DNA of 64,000 nt from Duganella sp. SG902 (GTDB lineage Bacteria; Pseudomonadota; Gammaproteobacteria; Burkholderiales; Burkholderiaceae_D): positions 62,001 through 126,000 of the forward strand of contig NZ_JABMJK010000005.1 in NCBI RefSeq assembly GCF_013376005.1, in the 5' to 3' direction. The notes beneath the pieces were generated by a model. The model saw nothing but the letters and a program-made list of their open reading frames with translations, had not been told where the DNA came from and searched no databases. This document shows, one piece after another, positions 55,115 through 64,000 of this stretch. The translations under genes were made by a program, and so were the position numbers. Positions within the stretch are counted from its first letter, which is position 1. Each line of letters opens with the position of its first letter.

Positions 55115-56560
55115 ATGGGCAAGAAATTAAAGAATTCCGGTCTGGTTGGACTGGGTGTGGTGGCCGGTGTCGCCATCTCCCTGCAATTTTCCGCCATGGC
55201 GCAAAAGCCGGTGGATCCGCCGCTGCCGCTGGAGGAACTGCGGCAGTTGGCCGACGTGTTCGGCCTCATCAAATCCGATTATGTGGAACCTGTCGAAGAC
55301 AAGAAGCTGCTGACCGAGGCCATCTCGGGCATGGTGGCCTCGCTCGATCCGCACTCGGCCTACCTGGACAAGAAAGCCTACGCCGAGCTGCGCGAAGGTT
55401 CGCAGGGCAAGTTCGTCGGCCTGGGCATCGAGATCGGCCAGAGCGAGGATGGCTACATCAAGATCGTGGCGCCGATCGAGGACTCGCCGGCGTGGCGCGC
55501 GGGCATCAAGCCGGGCGACCTGATCAGCCGCCTCGACAACACCCCGGTCAAAGGCATGTCGCTGGACGACTCGATCAAGAAGATGCGCGGCGAGCCGAAC
55601 AGCAAGGTCAGCCTGACCGTGCTGCGCAAGGGCGAGGCCGAGCCGCTGGTGTTCAACATCACGCGCGAGGAGATTCACCAGAAGAGCGTGAAGGGCAAGC
55701 TGATCGAGCCGGGCTACGCCTGGGTGCGCATCTCGCAGTTCCAGGAACCGACGGTGGACGACATGGCCGCCAAGATTGTCGAACTGTACAAGCAAGACCC
55801 CAACATCAAAGGGTTGGTGCTGGACCTGCGCAACGACCCGGGCGGCGTGCTGCAGGGCGCGATCGGGGTGGCGGCGGCCTTCCTGCCGAAGGATTCGCCG
55901 ATCGTCTCCACCAACGGCCAGTTGCCCGACCAGAAACAAATCTTCTACGGCCGTCCCGAATACTACGCGCTGCGCAACGACAGCGACGCGCTGGCCAAGC
56001 TGCCGGCGGCCGTCAAGCGGGTGCCGATGGTGGTGCTGGTGAACACCGGATCGGCCTCGGCGTCGGAAATCGTGGCCGGCGCGCTGCAGGACTACAAGCG
56101 GGCCGAGATCCTCGGCACGCAAACCTTCGGCAAGGGCTCGGTGCAAACCATCCGCCAGCTGACGGCCGACACCGCGGTCAAGCTGACCACGGCGCGCTAC
56201 TACACGCCGAACGGCCGCTCGATCCAGGCCAAGGGCATCACGCCGGACGTGCCGGTGGACGAATACGCCGACGGCGACGGCCTGAACGCGCTGCGCACGC
56301 GCGAGGCCGACCTGGCCAAACACCTGAGCAACGACCGCGAGCAGGAAGGCGAGAAATCCAGGCGCGACGAGCTGGAGGAACAGCTGCGCATCGTCGCGCT
56401 GGAAAAGAAACGCAAACCGCTGGAATACGGCAGCGGCGACGACTTCCAGTTGCAGCAGGCGCTCAACCACCTGAAAGGCCTGCCGGTGCAGACCGCCAAG
56501 CCGGCCACCACGGTGGTCTCGGTCGAGGCCGACCTGAAGAAGGATCTGGCCAAAAAATAA
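55115..56560 (+). CDS. S41-family C-terminal processing peptidase (CtpA/Prc type)
   Basis: A 481-residue periplasmic serine protease. N-terminal TM/signal segment (LVGLGVVAGVAISLQFSAMA), PDZ domain about residues 95-170 (GLGIEIGQSEDGYIKIVAPIEDSPAWRAGIKPGD), and S41 core with the serine in GSASASE (312-318) and general-base Lys340 in TFGKGS. A Lys/Glu-rich C-terminal extension follows. CtpA processes envelope proteins. AGGTGA precedes the ATG. It stands alone, and a 96-bp palindromic repeat follows 7 nt after its stop. Confidence 0.95.
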   Translation: MGKKLKNSGLVGLGVVAGVAISLQFSAMAQKPVDPPLPLEELRQLADVFGLIKSDYVEPVEDKKLLTEAISGMVASLDPHSAYLDKKAYAELREGSQGKFVGLGIEIGQSEDGYIKIVAPIEDSPAWRAGIKPGDLISRLDNTPVKGMSLDDSIKKMRGEPNSKVSLTVLRKGEAEPLVFNITREEIHQKSVKGKLIEPGYAWVRISQFQEPTVDDMAAKIVELYKQDPNIKGLVLDLRNDPGGVLQGAIGVAAAFLPKDSPIVSTNGQLPDQKQIFYGRPEYYALRNDSDALAKLPAAVKRVPMVVLVNTGSASASEIVAGALQDYKRAEILGTQTFGKGSVQTIRQLTADTAVKLTTARYYTPNGRSIQAKGITPDVPVDEYADGDGLNALRTREADLAKHLSNDREQEGEKSRRDELEEQLRIVALEKKRKPLEYGSGDDFQLQQALNHLKGLPVQTAKPATTVVSVEADLKKDLAKK

Positions 56561-56567
56561 GCAAGGC

Positions 56568-56663
56568 AACTCCGGGGTCAGGTCCGCCATTTCTACACGA
56601 GCCCAACAGTAGGCATGCCTACTGTTGGGCTCGTGTAGAAATGGCGGACCTGACCCCGGAGTT
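56568..56663. repeat. Perfect 96-bp palindromic repeat, copy 2
   Basis: Two 48-nt halves are exact reverse complements with no spacer (centre between 56615 and 56616). The outer arm matches copy 1 except for one compensated base pair (G/C instead of T/A). The inner arm is unrelated (ACAGTAGGCA). TTTTATTTT follows, so it may also terminate ctpA transcription. Confidence 0.9.
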
Positions 56664-56747
56664 TTATTTTCCAGTAACGTGCAGGCATTTTGTGTAGAAT
56701 TTGCCTCATTATTGGCATCGGCCATTGCTTAATTTGAAAGTTTAACC

Positions 56748-57869
56748 ATGAAACAAGCCGTCATCAGCGGTACCGGCCTCTACACGCCCGCGCAGTCGAT
56801 CTCCAACGAGGAACTGGTCGAATGCTTCAATGCCTATGTTGAACAGTTCAACGCCGACAACGCCGCCGCCATCGCGGCAGGCACGGTGACGGCGCTGGAA
56901 CCGTCCAGCGTGGCCTTCATCGAGAAAGCGTCCGGCATCAAGTCGCGCTATGTGATGGAAAAGGCCGGCATCCTCGACCCGCAACGCATGGTGTCGCGCA
57001 TCCCCGAGCGCGCGGACGAGGAACTGTCGCTGCAGGCCGAGATCTGCGTGGCCGCCGCCCAGCAGGCCATGGACCGCGCCGGCAAGACCGCCGCCGATAT
57101 CGACATGGTGCTGGTGGCCTGCTCGAACATGCAGCGCGGCTATCCGGCCATGGCGGTCGAGGTGCAGAGCGCGCTCGGCATCAACGGCTATGGCTTCGAC
57201 ATGAACGTGGCCTGCTCGTCGGCCACCTTCGGCATCCAGCAGGCGGTGGCGGCGGTGCAAAGCGGCCAGGCGCGCGCGGTGCTGGTGCTGAATCCGGAAA
57301 TCACCTCGGGCCACCTGAACTGGCGCGACCGCGACAGCCACTTCATCTTCGGCGACGCCTGCACCGCCATCATCGTCGAAGCGGCCGACACCGCCAAGGG
57401 CGCGCACCGCTGGGCGATCCTGGACACCAAGCTGAAAACCAGCTTCTCCAACAATATCCGCAACAACTTCGGCTTCCTCAACCGCTTTGACGAGTCCGGC
57501 ATCGGCCAGCCCGACAAGCTGTTCCGCCAGCAGGGCCGCAAGGTGTTCAAGGACGTGTGCCCGATGGCCGCCGAGATGATCAAGGACACCGTGGCCCACG
57601 CCGGCCTGGAGGTGTCGCAGGTGAAGCGTTTCTGGCTGCACCAGGCCAACCTGAACATGAACCTGCTGATCAGCCGCCTGGTGCTGGGCCGCGACGCCGA
57701 GCCGGGCGAGGCGCCGGTGATCCTGGACGAGTACGCCAACACCTCGTCGGCCGGCTCCATCATCGCCTTCCATAAGCACTCCGACGACATGCCGTCCGGC
57801 GAACTGGGCGTGATCTGCTCCTTCGGCGCCGGCTACTCGATCGGCTGCGTGGTGGTGAAACGCATCTAA
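56748..57869 (+). CDS. FabH-like 3-oxoacyl-ACP synthase III
   Basis: A 373-residue thiolase-fold condensing enzyme. The catalytic triad is intact: Cys156 in VACSSATF, His298 in WLHQAN and Asn331 in YANTSSAG. It is about 45 residues longer than classical FabH, with an insertion after the N-terminal strand ([18 protein letters not shown]). It may start fatty-acid synthesis or make a special acyl chain. No other fatty-acid gene is adjacent. Its stop codon overlaps the stop of the convergent azoreductase. Confidence 0.88.
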   Translation: MKQAVISGTGLYTPAQSISNEELVECFNAYVEQFNADNAAAIAAGTVTALEPSSVAFIEKASGIKSRYVMEKAGILDPQRMVSRIPERADEELSLQAEICVAAAQQAMDRAGKTAADIDMVLVACSNMQRGYPAMAVEVQSALGINGYGFDMNVACSSATFGIQQAVAAVQSGQARAVLVLNPEITSGHLNWRDRDSHFIFGDACTAIIVEAADTAKGAHRWAILDTKLKTSFSNNIRNNFGFLNRFDESGIGQPDKLFRQQGRKVFKDVCPMAAEMIKDTVAHAGLEVSQVKRFWLHQANLNMNLLISRLVLGRDAEPGEAPVILDEYANTSSAGSIIAFHKHSDDMPSGELGVICSFGAGYSIGCVVVKRI

Positions 57870-58387
57870 TCGATGAAGCGCAGATCCTTTAACCCTATCG
57901 TCGGCAGGATGGCGCGCAGGTAGGGTTCGAGGAAGTCCGGCTGGCGGTCGCGCGCGCCGCCACGGCTGATGGCGATGTACACCGGCCGATCCGGCAGCGT
58001 GCCGATCTTGCCCGCCGAGGTGGAGTTGAAGGTGACGCCGATCCGCACCACGTGGTCCAGCCACGCTTTCAACGACGACGGCACGGTGAAGTTGTGCATC
58101 GGCGTGGCGATCACCAGGGCGTCCGCCGCCTTCAATTCCTCGATCAGCAAATCCGACCAAGCCAGCGATGAGCGGCCCTGCGCGTGCGGCGTGCCGCCCT
58201 GCTTGCGCCCCAATGTGTTGGCATAAAGGTTGTCCACATGCGGCAGCGGCTCCGCGTGCAGGTCGCGCACCACCACGCGCACCTCCGGATGCTGTTCACG
58301 CAGCCGCGCTATGGCCTGTTGCGACAACAGGTAGCTGGCCGATTCCTCGCCGCGCGCGCTGGCGGTGATGTGCAATATCTTTTTCAT
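57866..58387 (-). CDS. azoR: AzoR-type FMN-dependent NADH:quinone/azo reductase, short C-terminus
   Basis: A 173-residue flavodoxin-fold reductase. The FMN loop [13 protein letters not shown] is at the N-terminus, [21 protein letters not shown] and ISRGGA are the family motifs. Typical members are about 200 residues; this one ends at GLKDLRFID, just where about 25-30 more residues are expected, and its stop lies on the FabH stop codon. It may be a truncated but functional form or a decayed end. Its ATG overlaps the GNAT stop (ATGA). Confidence 0.85.
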   Translation of the reverse strand: MKKILHITASARGEESASYLLSQQAIARLREQHPEVRVVVRDLHAEPLPHVDNLYANTLGRKQGGTPHAQGRSSLAWSDLLIEELKAADALVIATPMHNFTVPSSLKAWLDHVVRIGVTFNSTSAGKIGTLPDRPVYIAISRGGARDRQPDFLEPYLRAILPTIGLKDLRFID

Positions 58388-58803
58388 GCAAGCGTCTTTC
58401 CAAAACGGAGTGCGCCGGGCAGCAAGCCTTCACGGAAATAGAAGCGCTGCGCCAGCACGTTGGTCAATCCAGTATCGAGCACCAGCCGCGCGCATTGCGC
58501 CTCCTGCGCAAACACGGTCAGCTTGGCCAGCAGCAGCGCCCCCCAGCGGCGGCCGCGGTGCTTCTCGGCCGCGATCAGGTCGTCCACGTACAGGAAGCGC
58601 CCGTACACCGTGTTCTCCTGATAGCGATAGCCGGCCAGCGCCGCCACCTCGCCCTCGTCCCACACCGCGAGGATGCGGTAGTTCTGCTCATACTGTCGCA
58701 TAATCTGCGCCACGAAGGCCTCCTCCGATGGGAGGTGCGGGCGTAGCTCTTTCATCACAGGGTAGCAGGCGCGCAGTTCCTGTTCGGTCTCGACGATTTT
58801 CAT
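58384..58803 (-). CDS. GNAT-family N-acetyltransferase
   Basis: A 139-residue GNAT acetyltransferase. The acetyl-CoA loop is HRGRRWGALLLAKL and the fold ends with VLDTGLTNVLAQRFYFREG. AAGGA upstream fixes the ATG. It is co-transcribed with azoR (4-nt overlap) and divergent from a MocR-type regulator, which probably controls it. Substrate unknown. Confidence 0.9.
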   Translation of the reverse strand: MKIVETEQELRACYPVMKELRPHLPSEEAFVAQIMRQYEQNYRILAVWDEGEVAALAGYRYQENTVYGRFLYVDDLIAAEKHRGRRWGALLLAKLTVFAQEAQCARLVLDTGLTNVLAQRFYFREGLLPGALRFGKTLA

Positions 58804-58882
58804 GGCAGGTCCTTTCAAAACGCCATCGTAGGCTGCCAATGGCATAATCCCCAGATCCATAAACTGATTTTTGGAGTAGGCC

Positions 58883-60286
58883 ATGGATTTTCTCCAGCTG
58901 GACACCGGCGCCGCCGATCCGCTCTATCGCCAGATCTACCTCCGCTTCCGCGACGCCATCACGCAAGGCTTGCTGCAGCCGGGCGACCGCATCCCCGCCG
59001 CGCGTGCCCTGGCGCTGGAGCTGGGCCTGGCGCGCGGCACGGTGGAATCGGCCTACGGCCTGCTGACGGCGGAAGGCTACGTGGAGGCGCGCGGCCAGGC
59101 CGGCACCGTGGTCACACCGGCGCTGGCGCGGCACGCGCCGGTGGCGCCCACGCCGCGCCACGCCCCGGCGCACGACAATCTTGGCGACGCCGCCTCCACT
59201 ACAATGCCATTCCAGATGGGCATACCGGCGCTGGACGCCTTCCCGCGCAAGGTGTGGGCGCGGCTGGCCGCGCGCGCGGTGCGCGCCATGCGGCCGCAGG
59301 ACATGATCTATCCGCCATGGGCCGGCCTGCCCGAACTGCGCATCGCGATCGCCGCCTACCTGCAGCTGTCGCGCGGCATCGACTGCACGCCGTCGCAGGT
59401 GTTCATCACCAACGGCTACCGCAACAGCATGGAGCTGGTCACGCGCGCCCTGCTGAAACCGGGCGACGGCGTGTGGGTCGAGGACCCCGGCTATCCGCCC
59501 ACCAGCGACTTGCTGCGCGAGGCGGGCATGCGGGTGGCGCCGGTGGCGGTGGATGGCGAAGGTGTGATGGTCTCGCACGGCATCGCCAGCGCGCCGCAGG
59601 CCCGCGCGGCCATCGTCACGCCCGGCCATCAAAGCCCGCTGTGCGTCTCGCTCTCGCTGCCGCGCCGCCTGGCGTTGCTGGACTGGGCCGCGCAAAGCGG
59701 CGCCTGGATCGTGGAGGACGACTACGACGGCGAATACCGCTACGTCAGCCGCCCCCTGCCCGCGCTGCAAAGCCTGGACCGCGAAGGCCGCGTGCTGTAC
59801 TCCGGCACCTTCAGCAAGGTGCTGTTTCCGGCGATACGGCTGGCATACATCGTGGTGTCGCCGGCGCAGGTGCCGCGCTTCGAGGAAATCAGCCGCACCT
59901 TCGCCGCCAGCGGGCCGACGCTGATGCAGCACATCGTGGCCGACTTCATGAACGAGGGTCACTTCGCCCGCCACATCCAGCGCATGCGCCGCCTGTACGC
60001 CGAACGGCGCGAGATCGCGGCCGAGGGCCTGTCGGCGGTGCTGGGCAAGCATGTGCGGATCGATCCGCAACCGGGCGGCATGCACCTGATATTGCGCATG
60101 AAGGGCCACCATACCGACCGCGCGGTGGCAGCGCGCATGCGCGAGCATGGCATGTCGGCGCTCGCCCTGTCCGAGCGCGGCGTGCTGCCGCATGGCGCAT
60201 CGGCGCTGCTGCTGGCCTTCACCAATGTCGACACGCCCGAACGCGCGCGCGAACTGGGCAAGCGCATCCTCAAGCTCATGGCCTAG
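58883..60286 (+). CDS. MocR/PdxR-type GntR regulator with aminotransferase domain
   Basis: A 467-residue fusion of an N-terminal GntR winged helix (about 10-75; PLYRQIYLRFRDAITQG, LELGLARGTVESAYGLL) and a fold-type I aminotransferase-like domain. The PLP lysine is Lys312 in SGTFSKVLFPAIRLAY, with VEDDYDGEYRY supplying the pyridine-nitrogen Asp. GGAG precedes the ATG. Divergent from the GNAT-azoR pair across 79 bp, the usual arrangement of MocR regulators with their targets. Confidence 0.93.
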   Translation: MDFLQLDTGAADPLYRQIYLRFRDAITQGLLQPGDRIPAARALALELGLARGTVESAYGLLTAEGYVEARGQAGTVVTPALARHAPVAPTPRHAPAHDNLGDAASTTMPFQMGIPALDAFPRKVWARLAARAVRAMRPQDMIYPPWAGLPELRIAIAAYLQLSRGIDCTPSQVFITNGYRNSMELVTRALLKPGDGVWVEDPGYPPTSDLLREAGMRVAPVAVDGEGVMVSHGIASAPQARAAIVTPGHQSPLCVSLSLPRRLALLDWAAQSGAWIVEDDYDGEYRYVSRPLPALQSLDREGRVLYSGTFSKVLFPAIRLAYIVVSPAQVPRFEEISRTFAASGPTLMQHIVADFMNEGHFARHIQRMRRLYAERREIAAEGLSAVLGKHVRIDPQPGGMHLILRMKGHHTDRAVAARMREHGMSALALSERGVLPHGASALLLAFTNVDTPERARELGKRILKLMA

Positions 60287-60369
60287 TCCAGAACACTATT
60301 CTTGGCCCTTTCCGGCTAGGCCATGGACGCGCACAATGACTCCATCGTCAATCAACCAAGGAAGTCATC

Positions 60370-60819
60370 ATGAGCAAGCGTCTGGAAATCTTCAAATTTG
60401 CGCCGGAAGCGTACAAGGGCTTTGGCGCCGTGAAGGAATACGTGCACTCGGCCCTGCCGGCCGAGCTGGTGGAGCTGATCAACCTGCGCGTCTCGCAAAT
60501 CAACGGCTGCGCCTACTGCATCGACATGCACACCCGCGGCCTGCTGAAGCAAGGCGTCAAGATCGACAAGGTGGCACTGCTGCCGGTATGGGACGAAGCC
60601 GCCGCGCTGTTCAGCGAAAAAGAACAGGCCGCGCTGGCGTGGGCGGAGGTGGTCACCCGCGTCGAGCAAACCAAGGTGCCGGACGCCGACTACCAGAAGG
60701 CCTTGGCGGTGCTGAGCGAACAGGAGCTGGCCGACGTCACCGTCGCCGTCGCGCTGATGAACGCCTTCAACCGCTTCGGCGTCAGCATGCGCATGCAGCC
60801 GGCCGCGTTGGCACTTTAA
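60370..60819 (+). CDS. AhpD-like / carboxymuconolactone decarboxylase family protein
   Basis: A 149-residue AhpD-fold protein with the redox motif C47-x-x-C50 in CAYCIDMH (His54), typical of alkylhydroperoxidase-like enzymes. AAGGAAG precedes the ATG. It lies 83 nt after the MocR gene in the same direction and may belong to the same regulon. A peroxide-defence role is likely from family knowledge, but the partner is unknown. Confidence 0.92.
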   Translation: MSKRLEIFKFAPEAYKGFGAVKEYVHSALPAELVELINLRVSQINGCAYCIDMHTRGLLKQGVKIDKVALLPVWDEAAALFSEKEQAALAWAEVVTRVEQTKVPDADYQKALAVLSEQELADVTVAVALMNAFNRFGVSMRMQPAALAL

Positions 60820-60889
60820 GGCGGCTTGCAATGTGAGTGTGCTAAGGTGAGGGTTTCCCGTAGTTTTTTTGCCAAGGAGGCCCTCACGC

Positions 60890-62614
60890 ATGCCCCATAA
60901 CATCAGCCTGATTACCACCATCGCCGCCGCGCTCGGAGCCGGTCTCCTGTTCGGCTATCTGGCAACGCGCCTGAAGCTGCCGGCACTGGTGGGTTATCTC
61001 GCTGCGGGCATTATCATCGGCCCGGCCACGCCGGGCTTCGTGGCGGATACCGCCCTGGCTAGCCAGCTGGCCGAAATCGGCGTGATGCTGATGATGTTCG
61101 GCGTCGGCCTGCACTTCTCGCTCGACGACCTGTGGGCGGTGCGCAAGGTGGCGCTGCCCGGCGCGGTGCTGCAGATCGCCGTCGCCACCGCGCTAGGCAT
61201 GGGCCTCGCCCATTACTGGGGCTGGAGCATAGGCGGCGGCCTGGTGTTCGGCCTGGCGCTGTCCGTGGCCAGCACGGTGGTGCTGCTGCGCGCGCTGGAG
61301 GAGCGCGGCATCCTCGATACCTTCAACGGCCGCATCGCGGTCGGCTGGCTGGTGGTGGAGGATCTGGTCACGGTGCTGGTGCTGGTGCTGCTGCCGGCGC
61401 TGGCCGGCTCGCTCGGCGGCGAAGCGCTCGACGCGCACGGCGGCCATGGTGGTGGCGGTGGCGGCCTGTGGACCACGCTGGCCATCACGCTGGGCCAGGT
61501 GACCGCCTTCATCGTGCTGATGCTGGTGGTCGGCCGCAAGCTGTTCCCCTGGATTCTGTGGCAGGTGGCGCGCACCGGCTCGCGCGAGCTGTTCACGCTG
61601 TGCGTGATCGCGGCGGCGGTCGGCATCGCTTACGCCTCCACGCACTACTTCGGCGTGTCGTTCGCGCTGGGCGCCTTCTTCGCCGGCATGGTGCTGCGCG
61701 AGTCGGCGCTGGCCCACCGCGCCGCCGAGGAATCGCTGCCGCTGCGCGATGCGTTCGCGGTGCTGTTCTTCGTTTCGGTCGGCATGCTGTTCGAACCCTC
61801 CATCCTGGTCGAGCAGCCGCTCCAGCTGCTGGCGGTGGTCGCGATCATCGTGGTCGGAAAATCGGTGGCGGCCTTCCTGCTGGTGCTGGTGCTGCGCTAC
61901 CCGGCCAAGACCGCGCTGATGGTCTCCGCCAGCCTGGCGCAGATCGGCGAGTTCTCCTTCATCCTCGCCGCGCTAGGCCTGTCGCTCAAGCTGATGCCGG
62001 TGGAAGGACAAAGCCTGATCCTGGCCGGCGCCATCATCTCCATCGCGTTGAATCCGGTGGTGTTCCGCGTGACCAGGCCGCTGGAGCGCTGGCTCGGTAA
62101 CAACCCCACCCTGGCGGCGAAGTTCGACCGCGCGGCCGATCCACTGGCCGAGCTGCCGATGTCGGTGCCGCACGAGCATCTGCGCGGCCAGGTGGTGCTG
62201 GTCGGGTACGGCCGCGTGGGACGGCGCATCGCCGCCTCGCTCAAGGAGCGCGGCATCCCGTTCGTGGTGGCCGAGCAGAATCGCGAAGTGGTCGATCAAC
62301 TGCGCAAGGACGGCGTCAACGCGGTGGCCGGCAACGCCGGCGAGCCGGCGGTGCTGATCCAGGCCCACATCGCCCATGCATCAATGCTGGTGATCGCCAC
62401 GCCGGACACCTTCCACGTGCGCGGCATGATCGAAACGGCGCGCGCGCTCAATCCGAACATTAAAACCGTGGTACGCACCCACAACGATGAAGAGGCGGAA
62501 CTGCTGCGCAATGAACGCGCCGGCGAAATCTTCATGGGCGAGCAGGAACTGGCCAAGGGCATGACGGCGTATGTACTCGATCACTTCCAAGCCAAACAGG
62601 ACAAGCACCATTGA
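60890..62614 (+). CDS. KefB/YbaL-type CPA2 monovalent cation:proton antiporter
   Basis: A 574-residue inner-membrane antiporter with about 12 hydrophobic helices (GYLAAGIIIGPATPGF near residue 35 is the family signature) and a C-terminal RCK/TrkA-N domain from about 420 (VVLVGYGRVGRRIAASL nucleotide loop). A His/Gly-rich loop (DAHGGHGGGGGG) interrupts the membrane part near residue 190. AAGGAGG nine or so nt upstream supports the ATG at 60890. The next gene starts inside its stop (TTGA). Confidence 0.93.
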   Translation: MPHNISLITTIAAALGAGLLFGYLATRLKLPALVGYLAAGIIIGPATPGFVADTALASQLAEIGVMLMMFGVGLHFSLDDLWAVRKVALPGAVLQIAVATALGMGLAHYWGWSIGGGLVFGLALSVASTVVLLRALEERGILDTFNGRIAVGWLVVEDLVTVLVLVLLPALAGSLGGEALDAHGGHGGGGGGLWTTLAITLGQVTAFIVLMLVVGRKLFPWILWQVARTGSRELFTLCVIAAAVGIAYASTHYFGVSFALGAFFAGMVLRESALAHRAAEESLPLRDAFAVLFFVSVGMLFEPSILVEQPLQLLAVVAIIVVGKSVAAFLLVLVLRYPAKTALMVSASLAQIGEFSFILAALGLSLKLMPVEGQSLILAGAIISIALNPVVFRVTRPLERWLGNNPTLAAKFDRAADPLAELPMSVPHEHLRGQVVLVGYGRVGRRIAASLKERGIPFVVAEQNREVVDQLRKDGVNAVAGNAGEPAVLIQAHIAHASMLVIATPDTFHVRGMIETARALNPNIKTVVRTHNDEEAELLRNERAGEIFMGEQELAKGMTAYVLDHFQAKQDKHH

Positions 62615-64000
62615 AGAACTGGTTACCGCTGTTAACACTCGCCGCCGGCACGGCGGCGGCGCAAAACGTCACCGCGACACTCAGCGTCATCGACGACAAT
62701 TCGCTTGAGTTGCGCTACGACGTGCCGCCATCGTGTCAATCTCTGGACTTTGTGAATGACGGTATACGTCCGCAGGTGGCCGCCGGCATCCGCGCCGATT
62801 GGCAACCAGTGGACGATTGCACCAGGGTGGACGGCCAACACGTTCAGCGCGAGGCTGCCAGTTGCGCCAGCTTGCGGCTTCGCATCCCGGCCACCACACG
62901 CGATGTGGACCGCATCTATCCCTGGGCATATCCGATCGGCGGCGGCTTCTTCGCGCACACCAGTGTCTACGCGGTGACGCCGTCATGCGGCCCGGTGGAC
63001 TGGAAGTTCATCGCGCCCGGCACGGTGATCGTCAACGGCGTGGTCATGGGCGCACAGGCCTCCGTGCCGGCCACGCAGGCGCTGATCGATGACTCGCCAG
63101 TGATGCTGCTGGCCACGCAGTCCAAGGCGCCTGTTCACATGGGGCCGGGATTCACGAAGCAGGACCAGCGTCTGCTCGATGACGCCTTGCGCGGCGCCAG
63201 CGACTATCTGCAAAAAGCCTTGCCGGGTTTGAGCCTGCCGTCTCCTTACGTCGTCGCCACCGTTTCACCCAATGCCTACAACTGGCGCGGCGATGCCGCC
63301 AATCGCACCACTATCCGCTTGAGCTTTCCCTCGTCGCCCAATGAGGAGATGAAGTCCAACATCCGCTCGCTGATCGCGCATGAAACCAGCCATCTGACGC
63401 AACCGCTGGAGTGGAAGGATGCGTGGGACGATGACATCACCATGTTCAAGGAAGGTGGCGCCGAGTTCCTGCGTTGGAGCGTCAGCGCCGCCATGGGCTG
63501 GCGGGACAAGGCGGCGCTGCGGAGCGATCTCGAATCCGCATTCAGCGATTGCATCATCGCGACCAATGGCAAGAGCTGGAAGCGCACCATCAACCGGAAA
63601 TGGGGCCGCACACCTTATGCCTGCGGCCTCGCCTTCCACGTCATCGGCCTGGCCGGCCGGGGCGGAGCACAGCCGGCCGCGCTCGCGCTGCGCGACTACT
63701 ATCGGGATGCCGCTGAAAAGAAAAGCGCCAATTTCGGGCAACTGGAGTGCCGTGCGGGCGAGACCTGCGGCACGCGGTGGCTATCGCGCCTCGGTGGTGA
63801 CGAACCGGTGGCGGACATCTTCGCGGACTATGCGAAATCACCCTGCGCATTGATACGCCCGGCCAGCACCTGGAGTCCTGCCTTGAGCGCCTCGGTGGCC
63901 AGCCTGATGATGCACCAGCTCATGCGCGCGGACTGCAATGGCGGCGTCAGTTTTTACAACGTGGAGAATGGCTTCAAGGTTGCGGACGGCCCGACTTGCA
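62611..64000 (+). CDS. Secreted gluzincin-type metalloprotease, 3' end beyond window
   Basis: An open frame of 463 codons without a stop to the window end. Starts at TTG overlapping the antiporter stop, with signal peptide (M)KNWLPLLTLAAGTAAA. Zinc motif HETSH at 257-261 and a third-ligand candidate Glu281 in KEGGAEF 20 residues later give an M1/M61-like gluzincin arrangement. Several cysteine pairs (for example CRAGETC) fit a periplasmic or extracellular protein. No closer family is recognised. Confidence 0.8.
   Translation, partial: MKNWLPLLTLAAGTAAAQNVTATLSVIDDNSLELRYDVPPSCQSLDFVNDGIRPQVAAGIRADWQPVDDCTRVDGQHVQREAASCASLRLRIPATTRDVDRIYPWAYPIGGGFFAHTSVYAVTPSCGPVDWKFIAPGTVIVNGVVMGAQASVPATQALIDDSPVMLLATQSKAPVHMGPGFTKQDQRLLDDALRGASDYLQKALPGLSLPSPYVVATVSPNAYNWRGDAANRTTIRLSFPSSPNEEMKSNIRSLIAHETSHLTQPLEWKDAWDDDITMFKEGGAEFLRWSVSAAMGWRDKAALRSDLESAFSDCIIATNGKSWKRTINRKWGRTPYACGLAFHVIGLAGRGGAQPAALALRDYYRDAAEKKSANFGQLECRAGETCGTRWLSRLGGDEPVADIFADYAKSPCALIRPASTWSPALSASVASLMMHQLMRADCNGGVSFYNVENGFKVADGPTC

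Overview
The window is GC-rich double-stranded chromosomal DNA of a Gram-negative bacterium. Several outer-membrane TonB-dependent receptors, a TolC/HlyD/HlyB-type secretion set, Sec, Tat and lipoprotein signals, a DUF3300 lipoprotein and the style of the cytochrome c5 and FabH genes fit a betaproteobacterium of the Oxalobacteraceae (Massilia/Duganella/Janthinobacterium group). That placement is inference from gene content, not from a marker gene. I see no phage, plasmid, CRISPR or intact insertion sequence.

Layout. (1) 1-4630, minus strand: a signalling operon of a CHASE3-GAF-HisKA-REC-REC-REC hybrid kinase, a CheR methyltransferase and a CheB methylesterase cut by the window edge. (2) 4744-6515: a TauD-type dioxygenase divergent from a LysR regulator, with a probable LysR site between them. 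(3) 6542-12168, minus: a beta-glucan utilisation locus (GH30, GH5, TonB receptor) with two LacI-type operators of the form TGGAAGCGYTTCCA and a near-consensus sigma70 promoter. (4) 12358-18200: the RNA-repair locus rtcR / rsr - Y-like RNA - rtcB - rtcA, with an excellent sigma54 promoter and a tRNA-mimicking noncoding RNA between rsr and rtcB. (5) 18225-21925: a beta-propeller sensor kinase and a NarL-type regulator, tail to tail. (6) 22098-25649: a bufferin (copper-binding RiPP) operon: BufA1-like precursor, BufC, DoxX, alpha/beta hydrolase, BufA2-like precursor, an internal terminator, then the BufB/DUF692 maturase. (7) 25636-35890: a pectin-type locus with two GH28 enzymes, a six-hairpin glycosidase, a large TonB receptor and GH43. 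(8) 36068-39342: DUF3300 lipoprotein, tRNA-Arg(CCG), membrane-anchored cytochrome c and an unknown lipoprotein. (9) 39527-48003, minus: a TonB receptor followed by three tandem M13 zinc peptidases. (10) 48361-54197: a type I secretion operon with a glycine-rich candidate cargo, a tiny membrane protein, an ABC exporter with a dead C39-like domain, HlyD and TolC. (11) 54194-64000: a periplasmic protein with a leader terminator, an S41 protease, a FabH-like synthase, a short azoreductase, GNAT, MocR regulator, AhpD-like protein, KefB-type antiporter and a truncated secreted metalloprotease.

The stretches most worth a second look are the RtcR-controlled Ro/Y-RNA operon, the bufferin operon with two different precursors and an extra hydrolase, the glycine-rich type I cargo beside a TonB receptor and triple M13 array, and two perfect 43-48 bp palindromic repeats whose inner sequences differ but stay self-complementary. 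Many long ORFs on the opposite strand are GC-frame shadows and were left out. Start codons were chosen from ribosome-binding sites and signal peptides; several are TTG or GTG.
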